Source: Ramlibacter agri (GTDB lineage Bacteria; Pseudomonadota; Gammaproteobacteria; Burkholderiales; Burkholderiaceae_C). Taken from it: 64,000 nucleotides of DNA. The position numbers were made by a program, and so were the translations under genes. The notes beneath the pieces were generated by a model that was given only the letters and a program-made list of their open reading frames with translations, did not search any database and was not told the origin of the DNA. Where the stretch lies: NCBI RefSeq assembly GCF_012927085.1, contig NZ_JABBFX010000002.1:248001-312000 (forward strand), in the 5' to 3' direction. Below are positions 35,335-45,402 of this stretch, one piece after another (position 1 is the first letter of the stretch; each line of letters opens with the position of its first letter).

Positions 35335-36936
35335 TTGGCATCGGATCATCCTTCCCTCGACGGCGCGCACGACACCGCGGTGCTGGTCCTGTACGGCGAC
35401 AAGAAGGACCGGATCACCTACGCGAACGCCGCTTACGGGGAGGCCGTCGGCTTCGAGCCGGCCTCGCTGCACGGGCGGCAATCCAGCAGCATGCTGCACG
35501 CGGACACGCCATCCGAGGCGGTGGCGGACATGACGGCCACCCTGACCGCGCGGCAACCCTGGAGCGGCATCATCCGCTTGCGGCATCACGACGGACCCGG
35601 GCGCTGGGTGCGGCTGAACCTCATGCCGCTCTGGGCCGGCGCCCGCTACGCCGGCAGCCTGATGGTGCACACGCCCATCACGGCCGCAGAACAGCGCCGC
35701 GTCGAACCGCTGTACCGGCGCATGCGCGAGAGCACGCGCCACGGGCTGGCCATGCACCAGGGCGAGGTGCTGGCCGCGTCGCCGTGGCGCCGCCTGGGCG
35801 CGCTGTGGCGCGCCTGGGGCCTGAACGCACATCTCTGGGCCGCGATGCTGGCGATCGACGTCGCCGGCGTGGCCACTGCGCTCGCGGTACTGCCGGATCG
35901 CACCGGCGCAGCCAGCCTGGCGATCGCCGGTGCCCTGGCAGCAGCGACCACGGTGGCGGGCCTGTTCCTGTCACGATCCATCGTCCGGCCCTTGCGGGAG
36001 GCCGTGCACTTTGCCAACCAGGTCGCCGCCTGCGATCTTTCGCGGGAGTTCCCGGCCAAGCGCGGCGACGAGATCGGCCGCATGGTCCGCTCGCTCACCC
36101 AGCTGTCCATGAACATGCGCGCCATGGTCGGCGACGTGCGCGCCGCTTCCGCCCATATCCAGCGGGACACTGCGGACATCTCCGCGGGATCGCGGACCTT
36201 GTCGGACCACACGGAATCGCAGGCCAGCAGCCTGCAGGAAACCGCGGCCTCGATGGAGGAGATGACGACCAGCGTGCGCGAAAGCACCGATGCGCTCCAG
36301 GAGGCGGCACAGGTCGCCGCCAGCGCCGCCGGCGCGGCGCAGGACGGCGGCAAGGCGGTGGGCGACATGGTCGCCACGATGGCCGGCATCACGGCGTCCA
36401 GCCGCCGGATCGCGGAGATCAACGCCGTGATCGACGGCATCGCCTTCCAGACGAACATCCTCGCCTTGAATGCGGCGGTGGAGGCTGCCCGCGCCGGCGA
36501 GCACGGCCGCGGATTTGCCGTGGTGGCGGCGGAAGTGCGCAGCCTGGCGCAGCGCAGCGCGGAGGCCGCCCGGGAGGTGCGCGCGCTGACGCAGCAAAGC
36601 GCGCGCGAGGTCGAGGCCGGCGCGGCCCTCGCCGCGGCCGCCGGCGAGAGCATGGCGGACATCGTGAAGCGCATCTCCCGCGTCACCGAGCTCGTGGGCC
36701 GCATCTCCGGCGCTTCGGGCGAGCAGTCCGCGGGCATCGCGCAGATCAACCAGGCCGTCACCGGCCTCGACCGGATGACGCAGCACAACGCCGCGCTGGT
36801 CGAACAGGCCGCCCAGGGCGCCACCGGGCTCGCCACGCAGGCGGACAACCTGGTCGCGGCGGTGTCGCTGTTCAAGCTGTCGCAGGCCGACAAGCAGCAG
36901 CCTCACGACCGCGAGCGGGCGCCGGCTGCAGCCTAG
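35335..36936 (+). CDS. Methyl-accepting chemotaxis protein with N-terminal PAS domain
   Basis: A 533-residue Aer-like transducer. A PAS domain covers about residues 1-110 ([17 protein letters not shown]). Two close membrane helices follow near 165-212, then HAMP, then a full signalling domain whose tip reads [20 protein letters not shown]. The sensor is cytoplasmic, as in aerotaxis receptors, so an intracellular redox or metabolic signal is likely. The start is TTG 35335, six bases after AAGGAG; no ATG fits. No C-terminal CheR-binding pentapeptide is seen. Convergent with a response regulator, overlapping by four bases. Confidence 0.9.
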   Translation: MASDHPSLDGAHDTAVLVLYGDKKDRITYANAAYGEAVGFEPASLHGRQSSSMLHADTPSEAVADMTATLTARQPWSGIIRLRHHDGPGRWVRLNLMPLWAGARYAGSLMVHTPITAAEQRRVEPLYRRMRESTRHGLAMHQGEVLAASPWRRLGALWRAWGLNAHLWAAMLAIDVAGVATALAVLPDRTGAASLAIAGALAAATTVAGLFLSRSIVRPLREAVHFANQVAACDLSREFPAKRGDEIGRMVRSLTQLSMNMRAMVGDVRAASAHIQRDTADISAGSRTLSDHTESQASSLQETAASMEEMTTSVRESTDALQEAAQVAASAAGAAQDGGKAVGDMVATMAGITASSRRIAEINAVIDGIAFQTNILALNAAVEAARAGEHGRGFAVVAAEVRSLAQRSAEAAREVRALTQQSAREVEAGAALAAAAGESMADIVKRISRVTELVGRISGASGEQSAGIAQINQAVTGLDRMTQHNAALVEQAAQGATGLATQADNLVAAVSLFKLSQADKQQPHDRERAPAAA

Positions 36937-37562
36937 TCCAGCAATCGGTGCTTGAGCGCGTAGTAGGTCAGGTCGCTGTTGGACCGCGCCTGCAGCTTCA
37001 GCATCAGGCGCGCGCGGTAGGTGCTGACCGTCTTGGCGCTCAGCGACAGCTCGGTCGCCACCTCGCCCGCCGTCTTGCCCTGCGCCAGCTTCAGGAACAC
37101 CTGCAGTTCGCGCGCCGACAGCTGTTCGTGCAGCCCGCTTTGCGGCGGCGTGATCACCTGCGTGGCCAGCAGTTCGGCCACGACCGGCGTGATGTAGCGG
37201 CTGCCCTGGGCGATCTTGCGGATGGCCATGGCGATCTCGGCCGGCTCGCAGGCCTTGTTCAGGTAGCCGCTGGCGCCGTTGCGAATGAGGGGCACCGCGT
37301 ACTGGTGCTCGGGATAGCCGGAGAGCACCAGCACGCCGACGTGTTCGGCCTTGGCCTTGATCATGCCCAGTGCATCGATGCCGCTCTGCCCGGGCATGTC
37401 CAGGTCCAGCAGCAGCACGTCCATCGGATGGGTGCGCACCAGGTCGATGGCCTCGCGGCCGCAGGTGGCCTCGGCCACGACCCGGATGTCTTCCTGCTCG
37501 TCGAGGTAGGCGCGCAGCGCCGTGCGGGTGATGGGGTGGTCGTCGGCGATCCCGACCCGCAC
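36933..37562 (-). CDS. NarL/FixJ-family response regulator
   Basis: A 209-residue regulator. Receiver domain residues 1-120 with ADDHP and phospho-acceptor D53 in [10 protein letters not shown]-terminal LuxR-type HTH ([22 protein letters not shown]). GTG 37562 gives the usual family start ([10 protein letters not shown]); in-frame starts up to 38009 would add residues with no family match, although a modest N-terminal extension cannot be excluded. No histidine kinase is adjacent. A perfect inverted repeat at 37709-37728 lies upstream, a candidate site for its own binding. Confidence 0.85.
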   Translation of the reverse strand: MRVGIADDHPITRTALRAYLDEQEDIRVVAEATCGREAIDLVRTHPMDVLLLDLDMPGQSGIDALGMIKAKAEHVGVLVLSGYPEHQYAVPLIRNGASGYLNKACEPAEIAMAIRKIAQGSRYITPVVAELLATQVITPPQSGLHEQLSARELQVFLKLAQGKTAGEVATELSLSAKTVSTYRARLMLKLQARSNSDLTYYALKHRLLD

Positions 37563-37708
37563 CGGATACAGCTTGCCCGGAGCCGGCTGGGCTGCGTCAA
37601 GACCGTCGCGACGCGGAAATCGGTTGAGCTGCACCGCTCTGCTCCCGGAGGCCTGGTGGCCTGCCCACTGCAAGTTAGGAGATGCCGCGTACCGGTACCG
37701 TAGTTCGT

Positions 37709-37728
37709 GTCCTACAGTGCCGTAGGAC
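37709..37728. promoter_or_regulatory. Perfect 7-base inverted repeat between regulator and amidase
   Basis: GTCCTAC-N6-GTAGGAC, preceded at 37689-37698 by the ten-base palindrome GTACCGGTAC. Both lie in the 219-base divergent gap 37563-37781, which holds no gene I can support. TACAGT within the repeat may also serve as a -10 for the amidase gene. Confidence 0.5.
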
Positions 37729-37781
37729 CACATCGTCAGTTCGCGTCGACTCCGCCATATCCGCAATTCCATCTCCCAACC

Positions 37782-39218
37782 ATGACTCCGGACACCCTGC
37801 TTGCCCTGGATGCCACCCGCCTGGCGCGCTGCATCGCAACCCGCCAGCTTTCCTGTCGCGAGCTGATGCAGGCCACCCTGGACCGCATCGGCCGCCTCAA
37901 CCCCGTCCACAACGCCATCGTCTCGCTGCGCGACGGGGACGCCCTGCTGGCCGAAGCCGACGAGCGCGATGCCCAGCTCGCCCGCGGCGAGCGGATGGGT
38001 TGGCTGCACGGCTTTCCGCTCGCGGTGAAGGACCTGAGCGACGTGCGTGGCCTGCCCACCACGCTGGGTTCACCCGCTGTCGGACTGCGCCACCCGGCCG
38101 AGGATGCGGTGTTCGTGCAACGCATGCGCGGGGCGGGTGCCATCCTCATCGGCAAGACCAATACGCCTGAGTTTGGACTGGGGTCCCACACCTTCAATCC
38201 CGTGTTCGGTGCCACCCGCAATGCCTGGAACCCTGAGAAGACGGCGGGCGGCAGCAGCGGAGGCGCGGCCGTCGCGCTGGCGCTGGGCCTGCTGCCAGTA
38301 GCGGACGGGAGCGACATGGGTGGCTCGCTGCGCAACCCGGCGGCCTTCAACAACGTGATCGGTTTCCGGCCTTCGCGCGGCCGGGTGCCTGCCGCGCCCG
38401 CCGACGATGTCTTCTTCCAGCAACTGGGTACCGAAGGCCCAATGGCGCGCACGGTGGAAGACGTGGCGCGCTTGCTAAGCACGATGGCGGGCTGGGACGC
38501 GCGCGCGCCGCTGTCGCTGGCAGAGACCTTGCCCGATGCCGATGCCGCGGACCCGATCGCCTGCGCCCGCGGCAAGCGCATCGGCTGGCTGGGCAGCCTC
38601 TGGCCGGACCTGCCGCTGGAACCCGGCATCCGCGAACTGTGCGAGCAGGGGCTGCAGGTGCTGGAAGGCCTGGGCTGCGAAGTCGAGCCCTGCACGCTCG
38701 AGGTTGCGCGCGAGCAGAACTGGAGCGCCTGGCTGCGCTTGCGGCAGATGCTGGTGGGCGGCAAGCTGGGCCCGCTGTATGCACAGGAGCGGCTGCGCGA
38801 ACTGCTCAAGCCCGAAGCGCGCTGGGAAGTGGAGCAGAGCTTCGCGCTCACCGCGGCGCAGCTGTACCAGGCCACCGTGGCGCGTTCCTCCGTGTACCAG
38901 GCCTTCCGGCGCCTGTTCGAGCGCTACGACGTCGTGGTGGCGCCGACCGCGCAGGTCTTCCCCTTCGACGTCGACCTGCGCTGGCCGGAGAGCATCAACG
39001 GGGTGGCGATGGACACCTACCACCGCTGGATGGAGATCGTCACGCCCTTCACGCTGGCCGGCCTGCCCGTGTGCAACGTGCCGGTGGGCTTCGGCCCCGG
39101 CGGCCTGCCCATGGGCATGCAGTTCGCAGGGCCCGCACGCGCGGACTTGCCGGTGCTGGCGCTGGCCCGTGCCTACGAGCAGGCTGCGGGCTGGACGCAA
39201 CGGCGCCCGCCCGCCTGA
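37782..39218 (+). CDS. Amidase-signature-family amidase
   Basis: A 478-residue amidase. The Ser-cisSer-Lys triad segments are visible: AVKDLSDVRG (lysine), and TAGGSSGGAAVALA with DMGGSLRNPAAF (serines). It hydrolyses amide bonds of small carboxamides. ATG 37782 fits the family length; the in-frame 37707 start lies in the palindromic region. A truncated Bug receptor gene follows on the same strand, as intact amidase-Bug pairs do in this group. Confidence 0.9.
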   Translation: MTPDTLLALDATRLARCIATRQLSCRELMQATLDRIGRLNPVHNAIVSLRDGDALLAEADERDAQLARGERMGWLHGFPLAVKDLSDVRGLPTTLGSPAVGLRHPAEDAVFVQRMRGAGAILIGKTNTPEFGLGSHTFNPVFGATRNAWNPEKTAGGSSGGAAVALALGLLPVADGSDMGGSLRNPAAFNNVIGFRPSRGRVPAAPADDVFFQQLGTEGPMARTVEDVARLLSTMAGWDARAPLSLAETLPDADAADPIACARGKRIGWLGSLWPDLPLEPGIRELCEQGLQVLEGLGCEVEPCTLEVAREQNWSAWLRLRQMLVGGKLGPLYAQERLRELLKPEARWEVEQSFALTAAQLYQATVARSSVYQAFRRLFERYDVVVAPTAQVFPFDVDLRWPESINGVAMDTYHRWMEIVTPFTLAGLPVCNVPVGFGPGGLPMGMQFAGPARADLPVLALARAYEQAAGWTQRRPPA

Positions 39219-39232
39219 GGTCTGCCCGCATT

Positions 39233-40111
39233 GTGGGCGGGCGGCGCTTGTGGCAACTTCGTCGCGCCTTTCACGACAAGACCCGCCTGATCGCGAAGAA
39301 GCTGGGCGACAACATCGGCGCGACCGTCCTCGTCGACAACCGCGCGGGCGCCGGCGGCAACATCGCGCACCAGCTCGTGGCCAACGGGCCGGCCGATGGC
39401 AGCCTGATCCTGCTCGGCTCCATCGGGCCGCTGACGATCGCGCCGCACATGATGAAGGTGGGCTACGACCCGTTCAAGGACCTGGCGCCGCTGTCCGGCG
39501 GCGTGTACTTCCCCAACATGCTGGTGGTGAACAAGGAGTCGGGCATCCAGAACCTGGCCGACTTCATCGCGGCGGCGAAGAAGTCGCCAGGCAGCGTGAC
39601 CTTCGCCTCCACCGGTTCGGGCTCGGCTTCGCATCTCGCCGGCGAACTGTTCGCGCAGCGCATCGGCGCCGAGATGACGCACGTGCCCTACAAGGGCGGC
39701 GCACCGGCGATGCAGGACCTGCTGGCCAACCGCTTCACCGGCTACCTCGCGGCGCCGCCGACGGCGCTGCCGCACGTGGAAAGCGGCAAGCTGATCCCGC
39801 TGGCCACCACCGGCCTCACGCGTCCGGCCTACCTGCCCAACATCCCCACCGTGGCCGAAGCAGGCTTGCCCGGCTTCGAAGCATTGAACTGGTATGCCTT
39901 CGTCGCCTCGGAGAAGATGCCGGCGCCGCTGCTGGATCGCTGGAACCAGGAGATCGTGAAGGTGCTGAAGGATCCGGAGATCCGCGACGCGCTGTCCAGG
40001 CACGGGCTCACGCCGCACCCGACCACGCGGGCCGAGCTGACGGAGTTCATGCAGAAGGAGTCGGCGAAGTGGGGCGCGATCGTGCGCGAGCGGAAGATCA
40101 GCGCGGAATGA
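39233..40111 (+). pseudogene. 5'-truncated Bug-family receptor gene
   Basis: The frame matches a Bug receptor from RLIAKKLGDNIGATVLVDNR to the normal C terminus, without stops or shifts. The first 45-50 codons are missing: there is no signal peptide and no P-x-R-x-(I/V)-(I/V)-P-F-x-x-GG strand. Only about 40 bases of unrelated sequence (with a GCCCGC/GCGGGC hairpin at 39224-39242) separate it from the amidase stop. GTG 39233 or TTG 39248 could start translation, but the product could not be exported. A deletion joining the amidase end to the gene interior explains this. Confidence 0.75.
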
Positions 40112-40376
40112 TGCGTTTGGCCTCGACGTCGGTGACGTCGGCCTCGGGGCTGCGGCGCGCCGGCTGGGCGCTGCCGCGGTAGGCGCGGCGGAAGCCGTCC
40201 GCCGCGCGGAAGCGCATGACGAAGGGCGCGGCGGGCCGGCCGGTGAGGCACAGCCAGGCCGTGCGGAGGGCCCACACAGCCAGCACCAGGACGAAAGCCA
40301 CGGCAAAGCTCGCAGCCAGGACGAGACCGACCGCGAACAGCACCACGCGCAGGAGGATGCCGAAAAGGGTTTGCAT
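40098..40376 (-). CDS. Hypothetical small membrane protein
   Basis: A 92-residue protein. The N-terminal third forms one or two hydrophobic helices (MQTLFGILLRVVLFAVG and FAVAFVLVLAVWALRTAW); a basic cytoplasmic tail with RAADGFRRAYRG follows. No family recognised. Its end overlaps the pseudogene end by 14 bases, convergent. ATG 40376 is the only reasonable start. Confidence 0.6.
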   Translation of the reverse strand: MQTLFGILLRVVLFAVGLVLAASFAVAFVLVLAVWALRTAWLCLTGRPAAPFVMRFRAADGFRRAYRGSAQPARRSPEADVTDVEAKRIIPR

Positions 40377-40416
40377 GGAAGCTATTGTGGGGCCGGAAGC
40401 TTAAGGAAAAATGAGA

Positions 40417-40443
40417 AAAAGCCGGAGGGTCAGTCCGGCTTTT
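40417..40443. terminator. Bidirectional intrinsic terminator
   Basis: AAAAGCCGGA and TCCGGCTTTT form a perfect 10-base stem with a 7-base loop, flanked by A and T tracts so that it works on both strands. It lies 50 bases past the clpB stop and ends that transcript. Confidence 0.85.
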
Positions 40444-40457
40444 GCTGCGGGGTGGCG

Positions 40458-40480
40458 GGTGCGCAGCAGAGCTGCGCACC
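40458..40480. repeat. Perfect palindrome between clpB stop and terminator
   Basis: GGTGCGCAG-CAGAG-CTGCGCACC, a 9-base perfect stem, followed by CTAACGG. This form resembles dispersed intergenic palindromes of Burkholderiales, but only one copy is in this window. It may protect the clpB message 3' end. Confidence 0.45.
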
Positions 40481-40492
40481 CTAACGGCGAGC

Positions 40493-43114
40493 TCAGGCGG
40501 CCTCGGCCTGGCGCGGCTCCGCGCCTTCGCCGAAGTGGAACACGCCCGGCTCGCGCACCGGGTCCACCTCCACCCGGATCGTGCTCTTGGGCGGGAAGCG
40601 GCCTTCCAGGATGAGCCTGGACAGCGGGTTCTCGATGCGCTGCTGGATCGCCCGCTTGAGCGGCCGGGCGCCGAACACCGGGTCGAAACCGACCTTCGCC
40701 AGTTCCTCCAGCGCGGCCGGCGACACCTGCAGGTACAGGTCCATCTTGGCCAGGCGCTGCTCCAGCACGCGCAGCTGGATCTTCGCGATCTGCGCGATGT
40801 TCTTCGCGTCGAGGCCGTGGAACACCACCGTCTCGTCGATGCGGTTCAGGAACTCGGGGCGGAAATGGCTCTTCAGCTCGTCCCACACCACTTCCTTCAC
40901 GTCCTCGTAGGGCTTGCCCACCATCGCCTGGATCAGGTGCGAGCCGATGTTGGACGTCATGATGATCACCGTGTTCTTGAAGTCCACGGTCCGGCCCTGG
41001 CCGTCGGTCAGCCGGCCATCATCGAGCACCTGCAGCAGCACGTTGAAGACGTCGTGGTGCGCCTTCTCGACCTCGTCGAGCAGGATCACGCTGTAAGGCT
41101 TGCGGCGCACGGCTTCCGTGAGGTAACCGCCCTCCTCGTAGCCCACGTAGCCCGGCGGCGCGCCGATCAGCCGCGCCACCGAGTGCTTCTCCATGAACTC
41201 GCTCATGTCGATGCGGATCAGGTGCTCCTCGCTGTCGAACAGGAACATCGCCAGCGCCTTGCTCAGCTCGGTCTTGCCGACACCGGTGGGGCCGAGGAAC
41301 AGGAAGCTGCCAGTCGGCCGGTTCGGGTCCGCGAGGCCCGAGCGCGAGCGGCGGATGGCGTTGGCCACCGCGCTGATCGCCTCGTCCTGTCCGACCACGC
41401 GCTCGTGCAGGCGGGCTTCCATCAGCAGCAGCTTTTCGCGTTCGCCCTGCATCAGCTTGGACACCGGGATGCCGGTGGCACGCGCCACCACTTCCGCGAT
41501 TTCCTCGGCGCCGACCTGCGTGCGCAGCAGCTGCGGCTTGCCGCTCTTGCCCTTGGCGGTCTCGGCGTCCTGCGCTTCCTTCAGCTGCTTTTCCAGGGTG
41601 GGCAGCTTGCCGTATTGCAGCTCGGCGACCTTGTTGAAGTCGCCCTTGCGGGTGAACTCTTCGATGTCGCGGCGGAGCTTGTCGATCTCTTCCTTCACGT
41701 GCGCGCTGCCTTGGGCCTGCGCCTTCTCGGCCTTCCAGATCTCCTCGAGGTCCGCGCTCTCCTTCTGCAGGCGCGCGATTTCCTCCTCGATGAGGCCCAG
41801 GCGCTTCTGCGAGGCTTCGTCCTTCTCCTTCTTCACCGCCTCGCGCTCGATCTGCAGCTGGATCATGCGGCGGTCCAGGCGGTCGATGGCTTCGGGCTTG
41901 GAGTCGATCTCGATCTTGATCTTGGACGCGGCCTCGTCGATCAGGTCGATGGCCTTGTCCGGCAGGAAGCGGTCGGTGATGTAGCGGTGCGAGAGTTCGG
42001 CCGCGGCGACGATCGCCGGGTCGGTGATCTCGACGCCGTGGTGCACCTCGTACTTCTCCTGCAGGCCGCGCAGGATGGCGATGGTCGCCTCCACGCTCGG
42101 TTCGCCCACCAGGATCTTCTGGAAGCGGCGCTCCAGCGCGGCGTCCTTCTCGATGTATTTGCGGTATTCGTCCAGCGTCGTCGCGCCCACGCAATGCAGC
42201 TCGCCGCGCGCCAGCGCCGGCTTCAGCATGTTGCCGGCATCCATGGCGCCTTCGGCCTTGCCGGCGCCCACCATGGTGTGCAGTTCGTCGATGAAGACGA
42301 TGGTCTGGCCTTCGTCCTTGGCCAGTTCGTTCAGCACGCTTTTCAGGCGCTCCTCGAACTCGCCGCGATACTTGGCGCCGGCCAGCAGCGCCGCCATGTC
42401 CAGCGACAGCACGCGCTTGTTCTTCAGCGTCTCCGGCACTTCGCCGGCCACGATGCGCTGCGCCAGGCCTTCGACGATGGCGGTCTTGCCGACGCCGGGC
42501 TCGCCGATCAGCACCGGGTTGTTCTTGGTGCGCCGTTGCAGCACCTGGATGGCGCGGCGGATTTCCTCGTCGCGGCCGATCACCGGGTCCAGCTTGCCCA
42601 TGCGGGCGCGCTCGGTGAGGTCGAGGGTGTACTTCTTCAGCGCTTCGCGCTGGCCTTCGGCATCGGCGGAATTCACGTTCTGGCCTCCACGCACGGCTTC
42701 GACGGCCGCTTCCAGGGACTTGCGGGTGAGCCCGTTCTCGCGGGCGATGCGGCCGATGTCCTGCTTGGTGTCGGCCACGGCCAGCAGGAACAGCTCGCTG
42801 GCGATGTACTGGTCGTTGCGCTTGAGCGCTTCCTTCTCGGCCTGCTGCAGCAGCGCGGCCAGGTCGCGGCCGACGCCGATCTGCTCCTGGCTCTGGACCT
42901 GCGTCAGCCTGTGCATGGCGCCCTCGGCGGCAGCCAGCAGGCCGGGCACGTTGACGCCGGCGCGCTGCAACAGCGCCCGCGGGCCGTCTTCCTGCCGGAG
43001 CATGGCCACCAGCAGGTGGGCCGGCTCGATGTAGGCGTGGTCGTTGGCCAGCGCCAGGCTCTGGGCGTCGGCCAGGGCTTCCTGGAACTTGGTTGTGAGT
43101 TTGTCTAGTCGCAT
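40493..43114 (-). CDS. clpB: ATP-dependent disaggregase ClpB
   Basis: An 873-residue Hsp104/ClpB chaperone. Double Clp-N domain (1-145), first AAA module with Walker A GEPGVGKT (204-211), the coiled-coil M domain around 400-530, second AAA module with GPTGVGKT. Family length. It extracts polypeptides from aggregates together with DnaK. ATG 43114 follows a GCGAGG ribosome binding site and a sigma-32-like promoter. Monocistronic, closed by the terminator at 40417-40443. Confidence 0.97.
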   Translation of the reverse strand: MRLDKLTTKFQEALADAQSLALANDHAYIEPAHLLVAMLRQEDGPRALLQRAGVNVPGLLAAAEGAMHRLTQVQSQEQIGVGRDLAALLQQAEKEALKRNDQYIASELFLLAVADTKQDIGRIARENGLTRKSLEAAVEAVRGGQNVNSADAEGQREALKKYTLDLTERARMGKLDPVIGRDEEIRRAIQVLQRRTKNNPVLIGEPGVGKTAIVEGLAQRIVAGEVPETLKNKRVLSLDMAALLAGAKYRGEFEERLKSVLNELAKDEGQTIVFIDELHTMVGAGKAEGAMDAGNMLKPALARGELHCVGATTLDEYRKYIEKDAALERRFQKILVGEPSVEATIAILRGLQEKYEVHHGVEITDPAIVAAAELSHRYITDRFLPDKAIDLIDEAASKIKIEIDSKPEAIDRLDRRMIQLQIEREAVKKEKDEASQKRLGLIEEEIARLQKESADLEEIWKAEKAQAQGSAHVKEEIDKLRRDIEEFTRKGDFNKVAELQYGKLPTLEKQLKEAQDAETAKGKSGKPQLLRTQVGAEEIAEVVARATGIPVSKLMQGEREKLLLMEARLHERVVGQDEAISAVANAIRRSRSGLADPNRPTGSFLFLGPTGVGKTELSKALAMFLFDSEEHLIRIDMSEFMEKHSVARLIGAPPGYVGYEEGGYLTEAVRRKPYSVILLDEVEKAHHDVFNVLLQVLDDGRLTDGQGRTVDFKNTVIIMTSNIGSHLIQAMVGKPYEDVKEVVWDELKSHFRPEFLNRIDETVVFHGLDAKNIAQIAKIQLRVLEQRLAKMDLYLQVSPAALEELAKVGFDPVFGARPLKRAIQQRIENPLSRLILEGRFPPKSTIRVEVDPVREPGVFHFGEGAEPRQAEAA

Positions 43115-43134
43115 TGAATGCCTCGCTCCCGTTC

Positions 43135-43162
43135 AGATAGGACATTCCGGTACTTTTTCAAG
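43135..43162 (-). promoter_or_regulatory. Sigma-32 (heat-shock) promoter of clpB
   Basis: On the minus strand CTTGAAA (43162-43156), a 13-base gap, then TCCTATCT (43142-43135). The -35 equals the sigma-32 consensus and the -10 matches CCCCATNT at six of eight positions counting N. It ends 20 bases before the ATG. Confidence 0.75.
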
Positions 43163-43212
43163 CCTGGAATCTAGACCCGAAGGCCGCTGCCGGGGTGACT
43201 AGAATCAATTCC

Positions 43213-43788
43213 ATGCAAATCCACCAGATGTCGGTCACCTACCTGCCCGAGCAGGACCGCATCCTGATGCGCATCAACACCGTCGAGGGTGAAGAGATGC
43301 GCATGTGGCTCACCCGCCGGCTGATGGTGGGACTGTGGCCGCTCCTGACCAAGCTGCTGACCGAACACCTGCTGAAACTGGAGTCGGCCGGCGCGTCGCT
43401 GAGCGGGGCCAACCCTGAGCTCAAGAAGATGCTGGCCGATTTCCGGAAGGAAGAATTCCTGCAGCATGCCGACTTCGACACGCCCTACAAGGAAGGCCAG
43501 CCGCGGCTGCCGCTGGGCGAAGACCCGCTGCTGGTGACGGACGTCGACGCCACGCCGCTCGCCAGCGGGCCGCTGCGCCTGAACTTCAACGAGCGGCCCG
43601 CGCACGGCGATACCAAGCCGCGCAGTTTCCAGATGGAAATGCAGCCCAAGCTGATGCAGGGGCTGATGCACCTGCTGGACCAGGCCTTGCTGCAGTCGCA
43701 GTGGCGCGAAAGCTTCGTGCCGGCGACGCCGCCGGAGCCGTCGGAAAGCGGGGACGCCGACCCGTCGCGGCCGCGCTACCTGAACTGA
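43213..43788 (+). CDS. Hypothetical protein
   Basis: A 191-residue cytoplasmic protein without recognised domain. It starts with MQIHQMSVTYLPEQDRILMRI, has an Arg/Leu-rich helix (WLTRRLMVGLWPLLTKLL) and ends in a Pro/Ser-rich tail. No signal or membrane segment. ATG 43213 is preferred over GTG 43195, though neither has a strong ribosome binding site. Divergent from clpB, 98 bases apart. Confidence 0.65.
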   Translation: MQIHQMSVTYLPEQDRILMRINTVEGEEMRMWLTRRLMVGLWPLLTKLLTEHLLKLESAGASLSGANPELKKMLADFRKEEFLQHADFDTPYKEGQPRLPLGEDPLLVTDVDATPLASGPLRLNFNERPAHGDTKPRSFQMEMQPKLMQGLMHLLDQALLQSQWRESFVPATPPEPSESGDADPSRPRYLN

Positions 43789-43848
43789 CGCGGCGGCGAC
43801 ATCCGGGCGCCAGCATCCCCTCAAGGTCCACCGGCCGGGCAAGGCACA

Positions 43849-44391
43849 ATGAGCCATTCCCTGTTCCGCAAGGACCCCGTGCCCGCGCCGACCAAGCTTC
43901 CCGCCACCCTCTCGCGCCTCTACGCGCGTCCCGGCTTCCTGCTGCGGCGAGCCCACCAGATCTCGGCCGCGGTGTTCGAGGACGCCTGCAAGGAGCTGGC
44001 CCTGACCCCGGCCCAGTTCGGCGTGCTGACGGTGCTGCAGGCCCATCCCGGCCTCGGGCAGTCCAGCCTGGCGCGAGCGCTCGGCTTCGACAAAGTGACG
44101 GTGCTGCGGATCCTGCGCGGGCTGCAGGCGCGCGGCCTGGTCGCTCGCCTGCCGGCCGAGGACAACCGGCGCAACATCTCGGTGAACCTCACCCCCGCGG
44201 GACATGACGTGCTGCAGCAGGCGCAGAAACCCGCCGAGAAAGCCTACAAGCGCCTGATGGCCCCCCTGGGCAAGGACCAGCAGGAACAGCTGCTGGAACT
44301 CCTGCAGCTGCTCACCGGTGAACTGGAGGACGAGGCCCGCGCGGCCTTCGTGCCGCCGCCGGCCGCGTCACCGTCCCGTCAGTTCGGCTGA
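43849..44391 (+). CDS. MarR-family transcriptional regulator
   Basis: A 180-residue regulator with the MarR winged helix: LTPAQFGVLTVLQAHPGLGQ, then FDKVTVLRILRGLQARGLV and the wing around RLPAEDNRRNISVNLT. Located 27 bases before a Bug receptor gene on the same strand, so it may control it in response to an aromatic or other small acid. The ligand is unknown. Confidence 0.88.
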   Translation: MSHSLFRKDPVPAPTKLPATLSRLYARPGFLLRRAHQISAAVFEDACKELALTPAQFGVLTVLQAHPGLGQSSLARALGFDKVTVLRILRGLQARGLVARLPAEDNRRNISVNLTPAGHDVLQQAQKPAEKAYKRLMAPLGKDQQEQLLELLQLLTGELEDEARAAFVPPPAASPSRQFG

Positions 44392-44418
44392 AGCACGGCT
44401 GGGCTATGCTGTGCGCCC

Positions 44419-45402
44419 ATGCGCACGACCACCTCCACCTTCCGACCGTTCCGCCGCGTTCTGCTGGCGGGCCTCTTCACCGCTGTTGCCGGCCTGGCCC
44501 AGGCCCAGGTCAGCCAGCCCGTGCGGCTGCTGGTGGGCTTCCCGCCCGGTGGCGGCAGCGATGCGATCGCCCGCGTGCTGGCCGACAAGCTGAAGGACCA
44601 GCTGGGCCAGACGGTGGTGGTGGACAACCGCGCCGGCGCCGGCGGCCAGATCGCCGCCCAGGCGCTGAAGGCCGCGGCTCCCGATGGTCACACCTTCTTC
44701 CTGAGCCACGACCACACGATCTCGATCCTGCCGCTGGTGATGAAGAACGCCGGCTTCGACCCGGCGACGGACTTCGTGCCGGTGGCCGGTATCGCCACCT
44801 TCGCCAACGCCCTCGCCATCTCCGCCGGCACGCCGGCCAAGAGCCTGCCTGAATACGCGGCCTACGTGCAGGCGCACGGCGGCAAGGACACGATCGGCAT
44901 TCCGGCGCCGGCCTCGATCCCCGAATTCCTGGTGGGCATGATCGGCAGCAAGTACAAGATCGACGTGCAGCCCGCGCCCTACCGCGGCAGCGCGCCGATG
45001 ATGCAGGACATGCTGGGCAACCAGATCAAGGCCGGCATCGCGTCGATCCCGGACTTCATCGAGAACCACAAGGCCGGCAAGCTGCGCGTGGTGGCCGTCA
45101 TCGGCGACAAGCGCCAGGCCGTGCTGCCGGACGTGCCCACGTTCGCCGAGCTGGGCATCACGGGCCTCGAAGACCTGCCCTACTACGGCCTGTTCGCGCC
45201 GGCCGGCACGCCGCAGGCGACGCTGGACCGCTTCAACCAGGCCCTGGCCAAGGTGATCGCGATGCCCGACGTGCACCAGCGCCTGACCGAGATGGGCCTG
45301 ACGGTGGCATTCCAGCCGCAGCCGGTGTTCGCGCAGCGCGTGAAGACCTACACCCAGAGCTGGGACAAGATCATCAAGGCGAGCGGGTTCCAGGCCAAAT
45401 AA
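44419..45402 (+). CDS. Bug-family periplasmic solute-binding receptor
   Basis: A 327-residue receptor with a signal peptide ending in LAQAQ, then QPVRLLVGFPPGGGSD and VVVDNRAGAGGQIAA, the Bug hallmarks. It is complete, unlike the truncated paralogue at 39233. Follows a MarR gene. It ends immediately next to the convergent moaE (adjacent bases 45402/45403). No membrane components are nearby. Confidence 0.9.
   Translation: MRTTTSTFRPFRRVLLAGLFTAVAGLAQAQVSQPVRLLVGFPPGGGSDAIARVLADKLKDQLGQTVVVDNRAGAGGQIAAQALKAAAPDGHTFFLSHDHTISILPLVMKNAGFDPATDFVPVAGIATFANALAISAGTPAKSLPEYAAYVQAHGGKDTIGIPAPASIPEFLVGMIGSKYKIDVQPAPYRGSAPMMQDMLGNQIKAGIASIPDFIENHKAGKLRVVAVIGDKRQAVLPDVPTFAELGITGLEDLPYYGLFAPAGTPQATLDRFNQALAKVIAMPDVHQRLTEMGLTVAFQPQPVFAQRVKTYTQSWDKIIKASGFQAK

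Noticed and set aside
40442..43108. Plus-strand open frame of 888 codons opposite clpB
   Set aside because: Exact shadow of clpB, Leu/His-rich with no domain.
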